Part shown: one piece after another, positions 1 to 8,607 of the stretch
How the letters are laid out: the number at the start of each line of letters is the position of its first letter
How positions within the stretch are numbered: position 1 is the stretch's first letter
Origin: Chloroflexota bacterium
Lineage (GTDB): Bacteria > Chloroflexota > Limnocylindria > Limnocylindrales > CSP1-4
Length of the DNA: 37,304 nt
Assembly (NCBI GenBank): GCA_003141455.1
Contig: PLMA01000060.1
Coordinates: 1 to 37,304 of the forward strand
Direction: 5' to 3'
Program-made: the position numbers and the translations under genes
Notes under the pieces: generated by a model
What the model was told of the DNA's origin: nothing
Databases searched by the model: none
The model's input: only the letters and a program-made list of their open reading frames with translations

Positions 1-1763
1 GACGTAGATGCCCGGGAGGTGGGTGAAAAGGCTCTCCAGCGTCTGCGAATGCTGCCCGCCGTAGCCCTTGCCGGCCCCGACAGACGCCCGGATCACGAGC
101 GGGACCTCCACCTGGCCGCCGCTCATGTAGTGCCACTTGGCGGCCTGGTTCGCGATCTGGTCAGACGCCATGAGCGCGAAGTCCATGTACATGAGCTCGA
201 CCACCGGCCGGAGGCCGACGATCGCGGCCCCCACGGCCGTACCGCAGATGCAGGCCTCGGAGATCGGCGTGTTGAAGACGCGATCGCGCCCGAACGCCTC
301 GAGGAGCCCCTTCGTGAGCTTGAACGCGCCGCCGTAGTCCGCGACGTCCTCCCCGTAGAAGAGGACGCGGCCGTCGCGGATCATCTCCTCCGCGAGCCCG
401 TCGCGGATGGCATCGCGGTAGGTGATCGCCCCATCGGCGTCGCGCTTGGCAGGCGGCACCGGCTCGAACGGCACGATCCCGGCACGGGACGGCGGGACCA
501 CGTCGGAGGCCGTCTCCGTGTAGAGGTACTTCAGCGCGTCGGCCGGATCCGGGTCTGCGGCCTGCGAGGCGCGGACGGCGGCCCGTGCGTTGCGCGCACG
601 GACCTTCGTCTCGATGGCCGCCACTGCCGCCTCGTCGGCGACGCCCGCATCGACGATCTGCAGCTTGAGGCGCTCGATCGCGTCGACCGCCCGCCAGGCG
701 GCCTCCTCCTCGCGCGTCCGATACTCGTTGCGCGGGTCGGAGAGCGAGTGCCCGTAGTAGCGGTAGGTGCTCGCCTCGATCAGGACCGGGCCCTGGCCGG
801 CGCGGCACAGCGCGGCTGCGCGCCGGACCGCGTCGCGCACCGCCAGGACGTCCATCCCGTCGATCGTCTCGGCGTGCATGTTGTTCTCGGCAAAGCCGGC
901 CGCGCGCCGGGCAAGGTGCCGGACGCCCATCACCTCTTCGTCCGTGTGGTGGGTCATCCCGTAGTGGTTGTTCTGGATGAAGTAGATGACGGGGAGCCCG
1001 TACGCGTTGTCGCCGGCCAGGTGGTTCGTCCACTGCGCCTGCGCCGCCCAGTTGAGCGACTCGAGGACGACGCCGTTGGCATAGGCGCCGTCGCCGGCGA
1101 AGCAGCAGACGACGCGGTCCGACCGCTCGTAGCGGTGCGCCATCGCCGCGCCCGTCGCGATCGGCACGCTGCCGCCGACGATCGCGTTGGCGCCGAGATG
1201 GCCCGTCGAGAAGTCGCCGATGTGCATGCCGCCACCGCGACCGGCGCTGTAGCCCGTCCCCTTGCCGAAGAGCTCGGCGATGACGTGGTAGACGTGCTCC
1301 TCGAGCGCTGCCTCCAGCAGCTCGTCGCGGGTGCCGCCTGCGGAGGACGGGACGCGGGCCCGCAGCTCGTCGTCGGACATCCGGCGGATCGCGGCGAAGC
1401 CCTTGGCGACGGCGTCGCCGTGGCCGCGGTGCGAGCTCGTGATGTTGTCGTCGATGCGGAGCAGGCTGCACGCTCCCACGGGAGATGCCTCCTGGCCGAT
1501 CGAGACGTGCGTCGGGCCGCGGTACTCGTAGCTCGGAAGGGGATCGTAGCCACCCGACCGGAGGCGGACGATCATCTCCTCCAGCTCGCGGATCGCCAGC
1601 ATGTCGTCGAAGAGGTCAAGTGCCTCCGCACCGGTGATGCCGCCAGCGGCGATCTCCGTCGCGAGGGTGCCCGTGTAGGCGAAGCCCCTGATGGTTCCCG
1701 CGGACTCCTCGAAGGAGAGCGTGTCGGGCCGATGGTCGCTCCGATAGGCGGCCGCCGTGGTCA
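1..1763 (-). CDS. Fused E1 alpha/beta 2-oxoacid dehydrogenase (partial at left edge)
   Basis: Thiamine-diphosphate-dependent E1 component of a pyruvate, branched-chain or acetoin dehydrogenase complex, with the alpha and beta halves in one chain. Translating from the ATG at 1763 gives 587 residues without a stop up to the window edge. The alpha half has the phosphorylation-loop-like SHRGHGDAVAKGF and the ThDP motif (GDGAYANG, with an N some 30 residues later). A linker is followed by the beta half, which begins near ITYRDAIRDG and contains GEDVADYGG, FNTPISEA (catalytic Glu) and GGQHSQ (conserved His). GGAGG five bases upstream supports the start. A DeoR regulator lies 53 bp upstream on the same strand, so the two are probably co-transcribed. 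The substrate cannot be told; lipoyl E2 and E3 genes may lie to the left. The 3' end is outside the window. Confidence 0.9.
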
Positions 1764-1816
1764 TCGATGCCTCCGATTCCGCGCCGCGCGCCCGCCCCTG
1801 GGGGCCGAGCCGGCGC

Positions 1817-2620
1817 TCATGCCTTGATCACCTTGACGCCCCGACGTTCGAGGCTGCGCACGACGCGCTCGTCGATTCCCGTGTCCGTGACGAGGACGTC
1901 GATCTCCTCGAGGCGGCCGGAGCTGACGAACGAGCGCGTGCCCACCTTCCGGCTGTCGGCGAGGAGGATCACCTCGCGCGACCGACCGAGGACCAGCTCC
2001 TTCGTGTAGGCCTCGGCTGGGTCCGTGGTCGTGAGCCCCTCCTCGAGAGAGAACGCGAACGTCCCGATCAGGGCGCGATCGACGTGGAGCGTGTCGAGGA
2101 GGAGGCGCGTCAGCGGCCCGACGAGCGCCTGGCTGGTCGCGCGGAACTCGCCGCCGATGACGATCAGGCGCGGGCCGCGGCCGGCAAGCTCCGTCGCGGC
2201 AGGCAGGCTGTTCGTCACCACCGTCAGGCGGTCCCAGCCGCGGAGCAGGCGTGCCGCCTCGAGGACCGTGCTGCCGCTGTCGAGGTAGACCGTGTCGTCC
2301 GGCGAGAGCAGCTCGACGGCGCGGGCGGCGATCCGGGCCTTCTCCGCCCCGGCCTCCACGGCCTTGACGTCGAAATGGAGCTCGCTCGGCCGCTCGTCGA
2401 GGGCGACGGCGCCGCCGTGGACGCGGCGCAGGCGGCCCTCCATGGCGAGGGCGTCGAGGTCCCGGCGGACCGTCGCCTGCGAGACGCCCAGCGACGCGCT
2501 CAGATCCTCGAGACGTGCCGCGCGACGTGACTCGACGATCGAGCGGATCCGCTGCCTCCGCTGCGGTGCGAGATCGCGCGCGGCTGCCGTGCCGTCCTCG
2601 CTCATAACCTTCCACGTCAT
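1817..2620 (-). CDS. DeoR/GlpR-family transcriptional regulator
   Basis: 267 aa, the normal length for the family. The N-terminal DeoR helix-turn-helix covers about residues 20-75 (RRQRIRSIV, then LGVSQATVRRDLDAL and the LRRVHGGAV wing). The C-terminal sugar-phosphate sensor domain has the typical LDSGSTVLEAA, VVTNSLPAA and LIVIGGEF motifs. The family senses phosphorylated sugars or related metabolites and usually represses adjacent catabolic genes; here the downstream partner is the fused E1 dehydrogenase. The ATG at 2620 lacks a Shine-Dalgarno, but TTGACA and an AAGAAT box sit upstream with only 6 nt between box and ATG, which suggests a leaderless message. An internal ATG at 2605 is the alternative start; its GGAAGG lies too close to be a good ribosome site. 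Confidence 0.9.
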   Translation of the reverse strand: MTWKVMSEDGTAAARDLAPQRRQRIRSIVESRRAARLEDLSASLGVSQATVRRDLDALAMEGRLRRVHGGAVALDERPSELHFDVKAVEAGAEKARIAARAVELLSPDDTVYLDSGSTVLEAARLLRGWDRLTVVTNSLPAATELAGRGPRLIVIGGEFRATSQALVGPLTRLLLDTLHVDRALIGTFAFSLEEGLTTTDPAEAYTKELVLGRSREVILLADSRKVGTRSFVSSGRLEEIDVLVTDTGIDERVVRSLERRGVKVIKA

Positions 2621-2656
2621 TGCAGGATTCTTGCATCATCTTGCGTAGAATGTCAA
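2620..2656 (-). promoter_or_regulatory. Promoter and phased TTGC repeats at the deoR start
   Basis: On the plus strand TTGC occurs at 2620, 2631 and 2641, spaced 11 and 10 bp, so all three lie on one helical face. On the minus strand TTGACA (2656-2651) is followed after 18 nt by AAGAAT (2632-2627), then 6 nt to the ATG. DeoR proteins often bind phased direct repeats, so autoregulation is plausible; this is inference. Confidence 0.4.
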
Positions 2657-2748
2657 GTTGCGCCAAGCCGGTCGCCAGGCGCGCGGTCCCCGTTCGGCGA
2701 CGCGGTTCATGCCGGAGCGAGGTCGGGAGGCCGCCGCGCAGCGGGCCG

Positions 2749-2997
2749 TCAGGCGAGCGGGCGCCCCGGGTTTCCATGCGGGCGACGCGGGCTCTTCGGG
2801 GCGCGCGAACGCTCCTCGTCGAGACGCGGATCGTCCTCGGCCTCGCGACCCCGCTTCACCTGGGCGTCGAGCACCTGCTTGAACTGCTTGGCCAGGCCCG
2901 TCCGCATACCGGCCCGGGCATTGGCGTCGGCATCGCGATCGCGACGCCTTTCCCGCGCTGCCTCGGCGGGAGAAACCTCATCGTCGAACCCGTCCAC
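2749..2997 (-). CDS. Small charged hypothetical protein
   Basis: An 82-codon frame from a GTG, not recognised. The product is very rich in Arg, Asp, Glu and Lys, with a central stretch (about residues 30-55, GLAKQFKQVLDAQVKRG) that looks like an amphipathic helix, and no Cys or membrane segment. It would be transcribed away from the 3049 gene. No convincing Shine-Dalgarno precedes the GTG. The balanced acidic/basic composition is unlike the Arg/Pro-rich shadow frames nearby, which is the main reason for listing it. It may be spurious. Confidence 0.35.
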   Translation of the reverse strand: MDGFDDEVSPAEAARERRRDRDADANARAGMRTGLAKQFKQVLDAQVKRGREAEDDPRLDEERSRAPKSPRRPHGNPGRPLA

Positions 2998-3030
2998 CGA
3001 CCCGACCTTCGCTCCTCACTTCCGGCGACC

Positions 3031-3039
3031 TGCTACGAT
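3031..3039 (+). promoter_or_regulatory. Extended -10 box upstream of the 3049 gene
   Basis: TGCTACGAT matches an extended -10 (TGN plus TACGAT), with 9 nt between the box and the ATG at 3049. The untranslated leader would be only a few bases long. No clear -35 was found. Confidence 0.35.
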
Positions 3040-3048
3040 CCGGCCGCG

Positions 3049-3426
3049 ATGGAACTGTACGGCGTCCGCATAAACACGATCGTCACCGACAACATCGCCG
3101 TCCGCTGCGCGGGCTGCGGCGAGGTCATCGAGGGAAGGCCCTGGCGGGTCAGCATCCTGGATATGGTGGCTCCCGAGGCTCCCGTCTCATGGACGGAGTC
3201 GGCCGGCCTCAATCCCGGCCCGTTCGAGTTTCACAGCGATCCGAGCCACGTGCTGGCCTGGATGGCCGAGCGTGGGACCCTCTTCTGCCGGCGTTCCCAG
3301 GTCCGAGAGATCCTGAGGCCGGTCTGGCTTCCAACGGAGCCGCGCCGTCTGGGGCTGTGCGACGGCATCCACCGCGACAACCACGAGTTCGTCGAGCCGG
3401 CCACGCTGGTGGCCGACCGAAGCTGA
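3049..3426 (+). CDS. Cys-containing hypothetical protein upstream of galU
   Basis: 125 aa, start ATG with an extended -10 close upstream. The frame is open further 5', but the preceding codons look non-coding. An N-terminal CAGCGE (CxxC) pair, a later Cys in GTLFCRRSQ and another in LGLCDGIHRDNHE could bind one zinc in a treble-clef or zinc-ribbon-like fold. No membrane segment or signal peptide. The stop is 6 bp before the galU ATG, so the two are very likely one operon. I do not recognise the family. Confidence 0.65.
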   Translation: MELYGVRINTIVTDNIAVRCAGCGEVIEGRPWRVSILDMVAPEAPVSWTESAGLNPGPFEFHSDPSHVLAWMAERGTLFCRRSQVREILRPVWLPTEPRRLGLCDGIHRDNHEFVEPATLVADRS

Positions 3427-3432
3427 GGGCAG

Positions 3433-4311
3433 ATGCGAGTCAGGAAGGCGGTCTTTCCGGCCGCGGGTTGGGGAACCCGCTTCCTCCCGGCCACCAAGGC
3501 TCAACCCAAGGAGATGCTCCCGCTAGTCGACAAGCCCGTGATCCAGTACGCCGTCGAGGAGGCGGTCGAGGCCGGGATCGAGCAGGTCATCATCATCACC
3601 AGCAGCCAGAAGCGGGCCATCGAGGATCATTTCGACCTGAATCTCGAACTCGAGCAGCTGCTCGAGGCCCGCGGCGACATCGACATGCTGCGCCAGATCA
3701 GGGCCATCTCGGACCTGGCCCAGATCTCGTACGTCCGTCAGAAGGAACAGCTCGGCCTGGGCCATGCCGTGCTCGTCGCCAAGGAGCTGATCGGTCACGA
3801 GCCGTTCGCGGTGATCCTCTCTGACGACGTCGTGGTGGGCGAGCGGCCGTGCATCGGACAGCTCATTGAGGCCTATCAGCGGACCCACTGCTCCGTGGTG
3901 GCCGTGATGGAGGTGCCGCACGAGGAGACCTGGCGCTACGGCATCATCGCGGGTGAGCCCGCAGGACCCGACGAGGATCCCCGGCTGTACAAGGTCTCAG
4001 GTCTGGTCGAGAAGCCGGATCCGGCTCAGGCCCCATCCGACCTGGCGATAATCGGGCGCTACATCCTGACTCCCAAGATCTTCGACAAGCTCGAGCAGAC
4101 GCAGCGTGGGGCCGGTGGGGAGATCCAGCTTACCGACGCCATCGAAGCCCTGATGAAGGAACAGGACGTCTACGCCTATGCTTTCGAAGGCGTGCGATAC
4201 GATGCCGGCACCACGATGGGCTGGCTCAAAGCGTCGGTAGAGCTAGCGCTCCAGAGAGAAGACATCGGGGTCGAATTCCAGAAGTACTTGCAGACGCTCG
4301 ACTTGAACTGA
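3433..4311 (+). CDS. galU: UTP--glucose-1-phosphate uridylyltransferase
   Basis: Makes UDP-glucose from UTP and glucose 1-phosphate for cell-envelope and exopolysaccharide synthesis. 292 aa, standard for bacterial GalU. The N-terminus carries the nucleotide-binding signature FPAAGWGTRFLPATKAQPKE; PLVDKPVIQYAVEEA, YVRQKEQLGLGHAV, VILSDDVV and GLVEKPDP follow in the order expected of the family. A GAGGGC Shine-Dalgarno lies just upstream of the ATG. The kinase-like PASTA gene begins 87 bp downstream on the same strand, so cell-wall precursor supply and a wall-sensing protein are physically linked. Confidence 0.96.
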   Translation: MRVRKAVFPAAGWGTRFLPATKAQPKEMLPLVDKPVIQYAVEEAVEAGIEQVIIITSSQKRAIEDHFDLNLELEQLLEARGDIDMLRQIRAISDLAQISYVRQKEQLGLGHAVLVAKELIGHEPFAVILSDDVVVGERPCIGQLIEAYQRTHCSVVAVMEVPHEETWRYGIIAGEPAGPDEDPRLYKVSGLVEKPDPAQAPSDLAIIGRYILTPKIFDKLEQTQRGAGGEIQLTDAIEALMKEQDVYAYAFEGVRYDAGTTMGWLKASVELALQREDIGVEFQKYLQTLDLN

Positions 4312-4398
4312 CCGACCGGGTGAGGTCGGCGGCTTACGAACGAGGGGCAAGTCGCATCCAGCGTCGGCGCACCCGCGCCGGCCCGAAGAGGACTATTC

Positions 4399-6183
4399 GT
4401 GGCCGAGATCGGACGCATGATCGGGGGCCGTTACCGGCTCATCGAGCTGCTCGGAGAAGGTACCGTGGCAACGGTCTACCGGGCGGCGGACGTCCAGCTG
4501 GACCGAGACGTTGCGGTCAAGCTGCTCCGGCCGGAGTTGTCCGGCGACCCCGACTTCCTTTCGGAGTTCCGCTGGCAGACGCGCGCGGCCGCGGCCCTCA
4601 GCGACCAGAACGTCGTCGCCATCTATGACTCCGGCACGGACGCCTCCGGCACGTACGTGATCATGGAGTACGTGGACGGGGCCGACCTGGCAACGTTGCT
4701 GGAACGAAACGGACCCGTTCCTCCGCGCAGGGCCGCGCGCGCGGCGGCGGAGACGGCGCGCGCTCTGGCTGCCGCCCACGACCACGGGATCGTCCACGGC
4801 GATCTCACCGCCCGCAATGTCATGGTCATGCGTGACGGCCACATCAAGGTCACTGACTTCGGCATCGCACGAGCCCTGGCAGCCGCCAGCGACAGCGCCC
4901 TGAACGTCAAGGAGCCGGTCGACGAGACGGCCGAGCCACCCGACGGCGAGGCTTCCCCGGCCCCACGGGTCGCGTCGAGCGAGTCTGGCGACGTAGAGGA
5001 TCTCGGCCGGCTGTTCTTCCTGATGCTGACTGGGCGTGCGCCCTGGGGAGGAGAGACGCCCGCGGCGATTGCCCTGGCCCGCCGCGCCGGTCCCCCACCC
5101 CGACCGTCGTCGCTGCGAGCGGGAATACCCGCAGCCCTGGACGAGATCGCGCTGAAGGCGCTTTCGCCCGCGCCCGAAGACCGATACGACTCGGCGGCTG
5201 CGATGGCCGAGGACCTGGAGCGCTTCATCGACGAGGATGACGCCGCCGAGGCGGCTGCGAGTGCCCCGGCCGCTGCCGCGGCGGGTGGCCTCCCCGTTGC
5301 GGCGGCAGGCGGTCTCGGAGCCGCCGGCTTCGCCGGCGCCGCTGGCCCAATCGTCCCCCAACCCGCTGCCAGCCGCGTGATCTACTCGCCGGACGCCTAC
5401 GCTACCGGACCCAGCCCGTACGACGACTACGAGTCGGGGCTCGACCAGTCGAACGGATACGCTCCGGAGCCGGCTCGCCGGCCCGCTCGCAGGACACAAC
5501 CGTCCGAGACGGACGAAGAGCTCGAACCGTCAGGCACCAGCCCATGGGCCTGGGTTGCGGCAATCCTGGCGATCCTCCTGATCGTCATCATCGCCGTGAT
5601 CGTTGTGCTGCTCTTCTCCGGCAAAGGGGCCTCGGGCGACGTCGTATACGCGCCCAATCTGGTCAGCGAGTCGTACAACCAGGCCCAGCTGGACGCGCAG
5701 CAACGCGGCCTCAGTCTCACCATCACATTCAAGCCCAACGACACTACCCAGGCCGACGGCACCGTAGTCACGCAGGACCCGGCCGCCAGCACGGCCATGC
5801 ATCGCGGCGACACGATCAACATCACCGTCCTGCAGGGTCAGGCAACGGTCTCCGTCCCGAATGTGGCCGGAATGACAGAGAGCGATGCCCGCACGGCCCT
5901 GGCCACGGCCGGACTCCAGGCCGGCGTCCGCAGCGACCAATACGACCCGTCGATTCCATCCGGCCAGGTCATCAGCACCAACCCGCGAGCTTTGACCCAG
6001 GTTCAGAAGAGCACGGCTGTCGACTACGTCGTGTCGAAGGGGCCCGCCCCAACTCCGACACCGACACCCACGCCAACCCCAACTCCGACACCCACGCCAA
6101 CCCCAACTCCGACACCGACTCCCACGCCAACCCCGACTCCCACGCCGACGCCGACGCCCGCGCCAACTCCGTCCCCCGCGTAG
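4399..6183 (+). CDS. PASTA-domain membrane protein with a degenerate Ser/Thr kinase domain
   Basis: 594 aa from a GTG preceded by AGAGGA at 6 nt. Order: cytoplasmic PknB-like domain (10-275), Ala/Pro-rich linker, one membrane segment (about 382-405), two PASTA repeats (about 414-478 and 480-546) outside the membrane, and a Pro-Thr tail. PASTA repeats of this family bind peptidoglycan fragments. Several kinase residues are altered. K41 (VAVK), D135, N140 and DFG (153-155) remain. The alphaC Glu is Q60, HRD is HGD (133-135), the catalytic-loop Lys is T137, and the activation segment lacks a recognisable T-loop and SPE/APE motif before the DVEDLG helix. It is probably a pseudokinase or a very weak kinase acting as a wall sensor or scaffold. 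It follows galU. Confidence 0.9.
   Translation: MAEIGRMIGGRYRLIELLGEGTVATVYRAADVQLDRDVAVKLLRPELSGDPDFLSEFRWQTRAAAALSDQNVVAIYDSGTDASGTYVIMEYVDGADLATLLERNGPVPPRRAARAAAETARALAAAHDHGIVHGDLTARNVMVMRDGHIKVTDFGIARALAAASDSALNVKEPVDETAEPPDGEASPAPRVASSESGDVEDLGRLFFLMLTGRAPWGGETPAAIALARRAGPPPRPSSLRAGIPAALDEIALKALSPAPEDRYDSAAAMAEDLERFIDEDDAAEAAASAPAAAAAGGLPVAAAGGLGAAGFAGAAGPIVPQPAASRVIYSPDAYATGPSPYDDYESGLDQSNGYAPEPARRPARRTQPSETDEELEPSGTSPWAWVAAILAILLIVIIAVIVVLLFSGKGASGDVVYAPNLVSESYNQAQLDAQQRGLSLTITFKPNDTTQADGTVVTQDPAASTAMHRGDTINITVLQGQATVSVPNVAGMTESDARTALATAGLQAGVRSDQYDPSIPSGQVISTNPRALTQVQKSTAVDYVVSKGPAPTPTPTPTPTPTPTPTPTPTPTPTPTPTPTPTPTPTPAPTPSPA
6049..6180 (+). repeat. Pro-Thr coding tandem repeat
   Basis: Degenerate 6-bp CCNACN units, grouped into longer 12- and 18-bp near repeats, encode a (Pro-Thr)n tail from residue 551 of the PASTA protein to its C-terminus. 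Such tails are usually extended, often glycosylated, wall-spanning spacers. The tract is likely to vary in length between strains. Confidence 0.85.
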
Positions 6184-6188
6184 GCTCC

Positions 6189-6665
6189 TTAGCCCCAGCC
6201 CCTCGCCTTCGACCTGAGCCCGGCGAGCCGACCGGCGGGCTCCGTCTGTCCTGGGACACGACCCCACGGTCGCGATCGAATCGAACGTCCGTGCGAGGTT
6301 CCCGCCGGTCGGCCGCGCGCCCCCGAGTCGAGCTCGGTCCACATGCCGGTGGCGCGGACCGTTGGATCCTCGGTCATCTGGGCCGGTCGGGGAGCCCCCC
6401 ACAGGTTGAGGCCGGCGGCCGGGTGGAGTTCGGCGGAAGCGGCACCAGCGGCCGTTTCGGACGCCGATCTCTCCCAGCAGGCACGCTCCTCATCCCCGGT
6501 GAGCGGGCTGCGTCGCCTGTCGAGGCCGCAGTACCCGAGCCGGATAGTGACGCCCTTGCGGAAGTGGCGGCAGCTCGCGCACGAGGTCGTAGAGCGACTA
6601 CAAACCCAGCACCGCGCCGTTTCGGGCTGCGGCGCTCCGCAATGGGGGCAGCGCCAGCTGGCCAT
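6189..6665 (-). CDS. Zinc-ribbon hypothetical protein
   Basis: 158 aa from the ATG at 6665. The N-terminus has a zinc ribbon (CPHCGA...CWVC) followed by a second Cys cluster (CASCRHF...GYCGLDRR...GDEERACW), so two zinc sites are likely within the first 70 residues. The rest is low-complexity and Arg/Gly-rich. Upstream in-frame codons exist, but the Cys signature begins right after this ATG. The stop lies 5 bp from the stop of the convergent PASTA gene. No function is assigned; zinc ribbons of this kind mediate protein or nucleic-acid contacts. Confidence 0.65.
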   Translation of the reverse strand: MASWRCPHCGAPQPETARCWVCSRSTTSCASCRHFRKGVTIRLGYCGLDRRRSPLTGDEERACWERSASETAAGAASAELHPAAGLNLWGAPRPAQMTEDPTVRATGMWTELDSGARGRPAGTSHGRSIRSRPWGRVPGQTEPAGRLAGLRSKARGWG

Positions 6666-6740
6666 GCCGTGATTGTAGCTGCCACGGCGACCCCGGGCCA
6701 GCGCATCGCTCCCGGCGCCGGCCGCGTCCCGCACCCCGAC

Positions 6741-7934
6741 TCAAGTGGTCGTGATCGGCGTCGTCTCCCTGACCTCATCTCCGGCCGGCGACGTCACCAG
6801 GACGCTCGCTCGTCCGTTTCCGGGCGCCCCACCTGAGATGGGCACCTGCCAGGTCGCCACACCGGTCGCGTCGGTCGTGAGCTCGGGCGAGTCGATCGGG
6901 CCGAGGCCCTGGATCTGGACGCTGAACGTCACCTTCGCGTTGGCCAGCGGGCCGCCGTTCGCCGACGTGGCATGGATCGCCAGCGCGACGGTGGTCTGCG
7001 AGGAAGCGGCGAACTTGCTCGGGGTCGCGGTGAGATGAGCGGCCAGCTGGCCGTAGTAGCGGTTGACCGTGAACGAGCTGTTTGAGCTGTTGCCGGCCTG
7101 ATCCGTCGCGGTCAGATCGATCGTGTTCGGCCCGGCGACCACCGGGACGGTGAGCTTGAATCTGCCGTCCGCGCCGGCGGTCTGGTTGCTCTGGGCGCCT
7201 CCGGGCGCCTGGCGGTTGCGGATCGTGACCGTGACCCCCGGATCGGTCTTGCCGGTTACGTCGACGGAGCCGGCCGAAAGCTGGGCATTCTGGGCCGGCG
7301 ACGTAACGGTGATCGGCGGGTCCGTGGTGTCGAGTATGTAGGTGACCGGCGGTGACGCCTGGCCCTCGCCCGCGGGGGTGTCCAGCGCGGCGACGAAGAC
7401 GTTGTTGCCCTCGTTCAGCGCGATGGGGGGCGTCACGAATCGCGTCGTCGGTCCGAGGGTGACCTTGGCAACCTGCTGCCGGGCGCCGTCCTTGCCCATG
7501 CGGTAGACAACGACGGAGTAGCCGGTCTTGCCGAGCGCTCCGCCCGGCGCGCTGCCCTGGATCGGCGTGGGCGTCTGGCTCATGTAGCCGTTGTTGTCCG
7601 GTACGTCGAGCACGGGAGTGTCCAGGGTGGCTCCCGAAGGCGCGAGCGTGGCAGGGGCCTGGGACGACAGCCGCGAGACGGCGCCGCTGAACGCCGACGT
7701 CAGGTCGGTGACAAGCCCGGAGCCAACGTTCACGGCGAAGAAGCCGACGACGAGGCATCCAGCGACGATAGCGACGACCGTCGGCGGGCGAACCTGGCGA
7801 CCGGACCGGTCCGGCCCGTACCGCCGCAGAGTGCCCCGAGACGGGGCATCCGCTCGAATCGTCTCCGTCCGAAGCCGGTCGCTCGACGGCGGCCTGGGTC
7901 GAACGTGCGCGGCTCGTCGTTCTCGCATCGGCAT
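6741..7934 (-). CDS. Membrane-anchored protein with Ig-like domains
   Basis: 397 aa from the ATG at 7934. A basic cytoplasmic N-terminus (about 60 residues) is followed by one membrane segment (VVAIVAGCLVVGFFAVNVG) and an extracellular part. That part has a beta-rich domain with a repeated NxVxVxAxD pattern, a Big-type Ig domain (ITVTSPAQNAQLSAGSVDVT, with DLTATDQAGNSS at its end) and a C-terminal invasin/Big_1-like domain (LTATPSKF...LANAKVTFSV...TDATGVATW). Domains of this type form stalks or adhesive surfaces. The protein is probably anchored in the cytoplasmic membrane and exposed outside. The zinc-ribbon gene follows after 75 bp. Confidence 0.8.
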   Translation of the reverse strand: MPMRERRAAHVRPRPPSSDRLRTETIRADAPSRGTLRRYGPDRSGRQVRPPTVVAIVAGCLVVGFFAVNVGSGLVTDLTSAFSGAVSRLSSQAPATLAPSGATLDTPVLDVPDNNGYMSQTPTPIQGSAPGGALGKTGYSVVVYRMGKDGARQQVAKVTLGPTTRFVTPPIALNEGNNVFVAALDTPAGEGQASPPVTYILDTTDPPITVTSPAQNAQLSAGSVDVTGKTDPGVTVTIRNRQAPGGAQSNQTAGADGRFKLTVPVVAGPNTIDLTATDQAGNSSNSSFTVNRYYGQLAAHLTATPSKFAASSQTTVALAIHATSANGGPLANAKVTFSVQIQGLGPIDSPELTTDATGVATWQVPISGGAPGNGRASVLVTSPAGDEVRETTPITTT

Positions 7935-8065
7935 GCTCGCTATTGTCGCATCCGTGAAGGCCGGGCCACGAGATGGATCGCTCGGGTCCACCCAAACCAA
8001 GCCGACTACTCCCAAGTAGGACGCTCCGCCGTTACGCTCGGAACAAACCCGCGGAGGGCGGAACG

Positions 8066-8221
8066 ATGTACTCTGCTGGAGAGAGCGAACGTCCAAGGAG
8101 CGTTCGTCCAGGTTCGAGGCGACAGTGCAGGCCCGAGATTCAAAGCCCGATCGTCCCCGTACCCTCGATAGCGGTGGCGCGCGCCCGGCGCCCGGCTCTC
8201 AGCGTCCGATCGGCCCGATGA
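8066..8221 (+). CDS. 51-aa sORF leading the folate cluster
   Basis: ATG at 8066 with a very good Shine-Dalgarno (GGAGG, 8 nt spacing). The basic 51-aa product has no recognised domain. Its TGA overlaps the ATG of the next gene as ATGA, the same 4-nt arrangement seen at the three following junctions. It may be a leader peptide that couples translation, or a small protein. The sequence itself is Arg/Ser/Pro-rich and not distinctive, so support comes from the ribosome site and the overlap. Confidence 0.45.
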   Translation: MYSAGESERPRSVRPGSRRQCRPEIQSPIVPVPSIAVARARRPALSVRSAR

Positions 8222-8607
8222 CATCCGGCCGACCCGACCCGAGGCTGCCGCAGCGGCTGCCGGTGGGGCGAGTGGCGACTCGGCCCGGCCCGCGACACCC
8301 ATTCTTCACGCCCCCCGAGACCGGTCAGCCGCGTCGTTACCCGGGCCTCCCGGCGGGCCGGGGCACGTTCGGGCTGCCGAGCCTGCGCCGCAACGTCTGC
8401 CCTCACTTCTTCGTCACGGGCAGCCGCGGCGCCATCCCGATCCAGGCGCCGCACCTGCTCAAGGCGCTGATACGGCAGGAGCAGAACGTCTCGCGCTGTC
8501 AGCTCCGAGGCGGAGTTCACCTCGAGCAGGGCTTCGTCAACGACGTCTGCCTGACGCCGAGGTTCAACCAGTGCGTCTTCTACGAAGACGACCTGACCAA
8601 GGATTGA
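8218..8607 (+). CDS. Conserved-looking Cys protein upstream of folC
   Basis: 129 aa. The N-terminal third is Pro/Arg-rich. From about residue 50 the sequence looks constrained: four Cys (NVCPHFF, SRCQL, DVCLTP, FNQCVFYEDD) with conserved-looking aromatic and acidic positions near the end. The Cys spacing recalls small metal-binding modules with a CP...C...CL...C pattern found in Chloroflexota and cyanobacteria; this comparison is from memory and weak. The start is fixed by ATGA overlap with the sORF; a GTG at 8125 with GAGG five bases upstream would add 31 residues. Its stop overlaps the folC TTG. Confidence 0.6.
   Translation: MTSGRPDPRLPQRLPVGRVATRPGPRHPFFTPPETGQPRRYPGLPAGRGTFGLPSLRRNVCPHFFVTGSRGAIPIQAPHLLKALIRQEQNVSRCQLRGGVHLEQGFVNDVCLTPRFNQCVFYEDDLTKD

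Noticed and set aside
19-1827. 602-codon plus-strand ORF across the E1 gene
   Set aside because: Antisense shadow typical of high GC; composition is Arg/Asp/Val-rich without domains, while the minus frame encodes a clear E1 protein.
6049-6180. Repeat array at the end of the PASTA gene as a non-coding element
   Set aside because: It is in frame and encodes a Pro-Thr tail up to the stop codon.
8006-8019. Small palindrome CTACT-CCCA-AGTAG as an operator
   Set aside because: Five-base arms only, with no second copy; could be chance.
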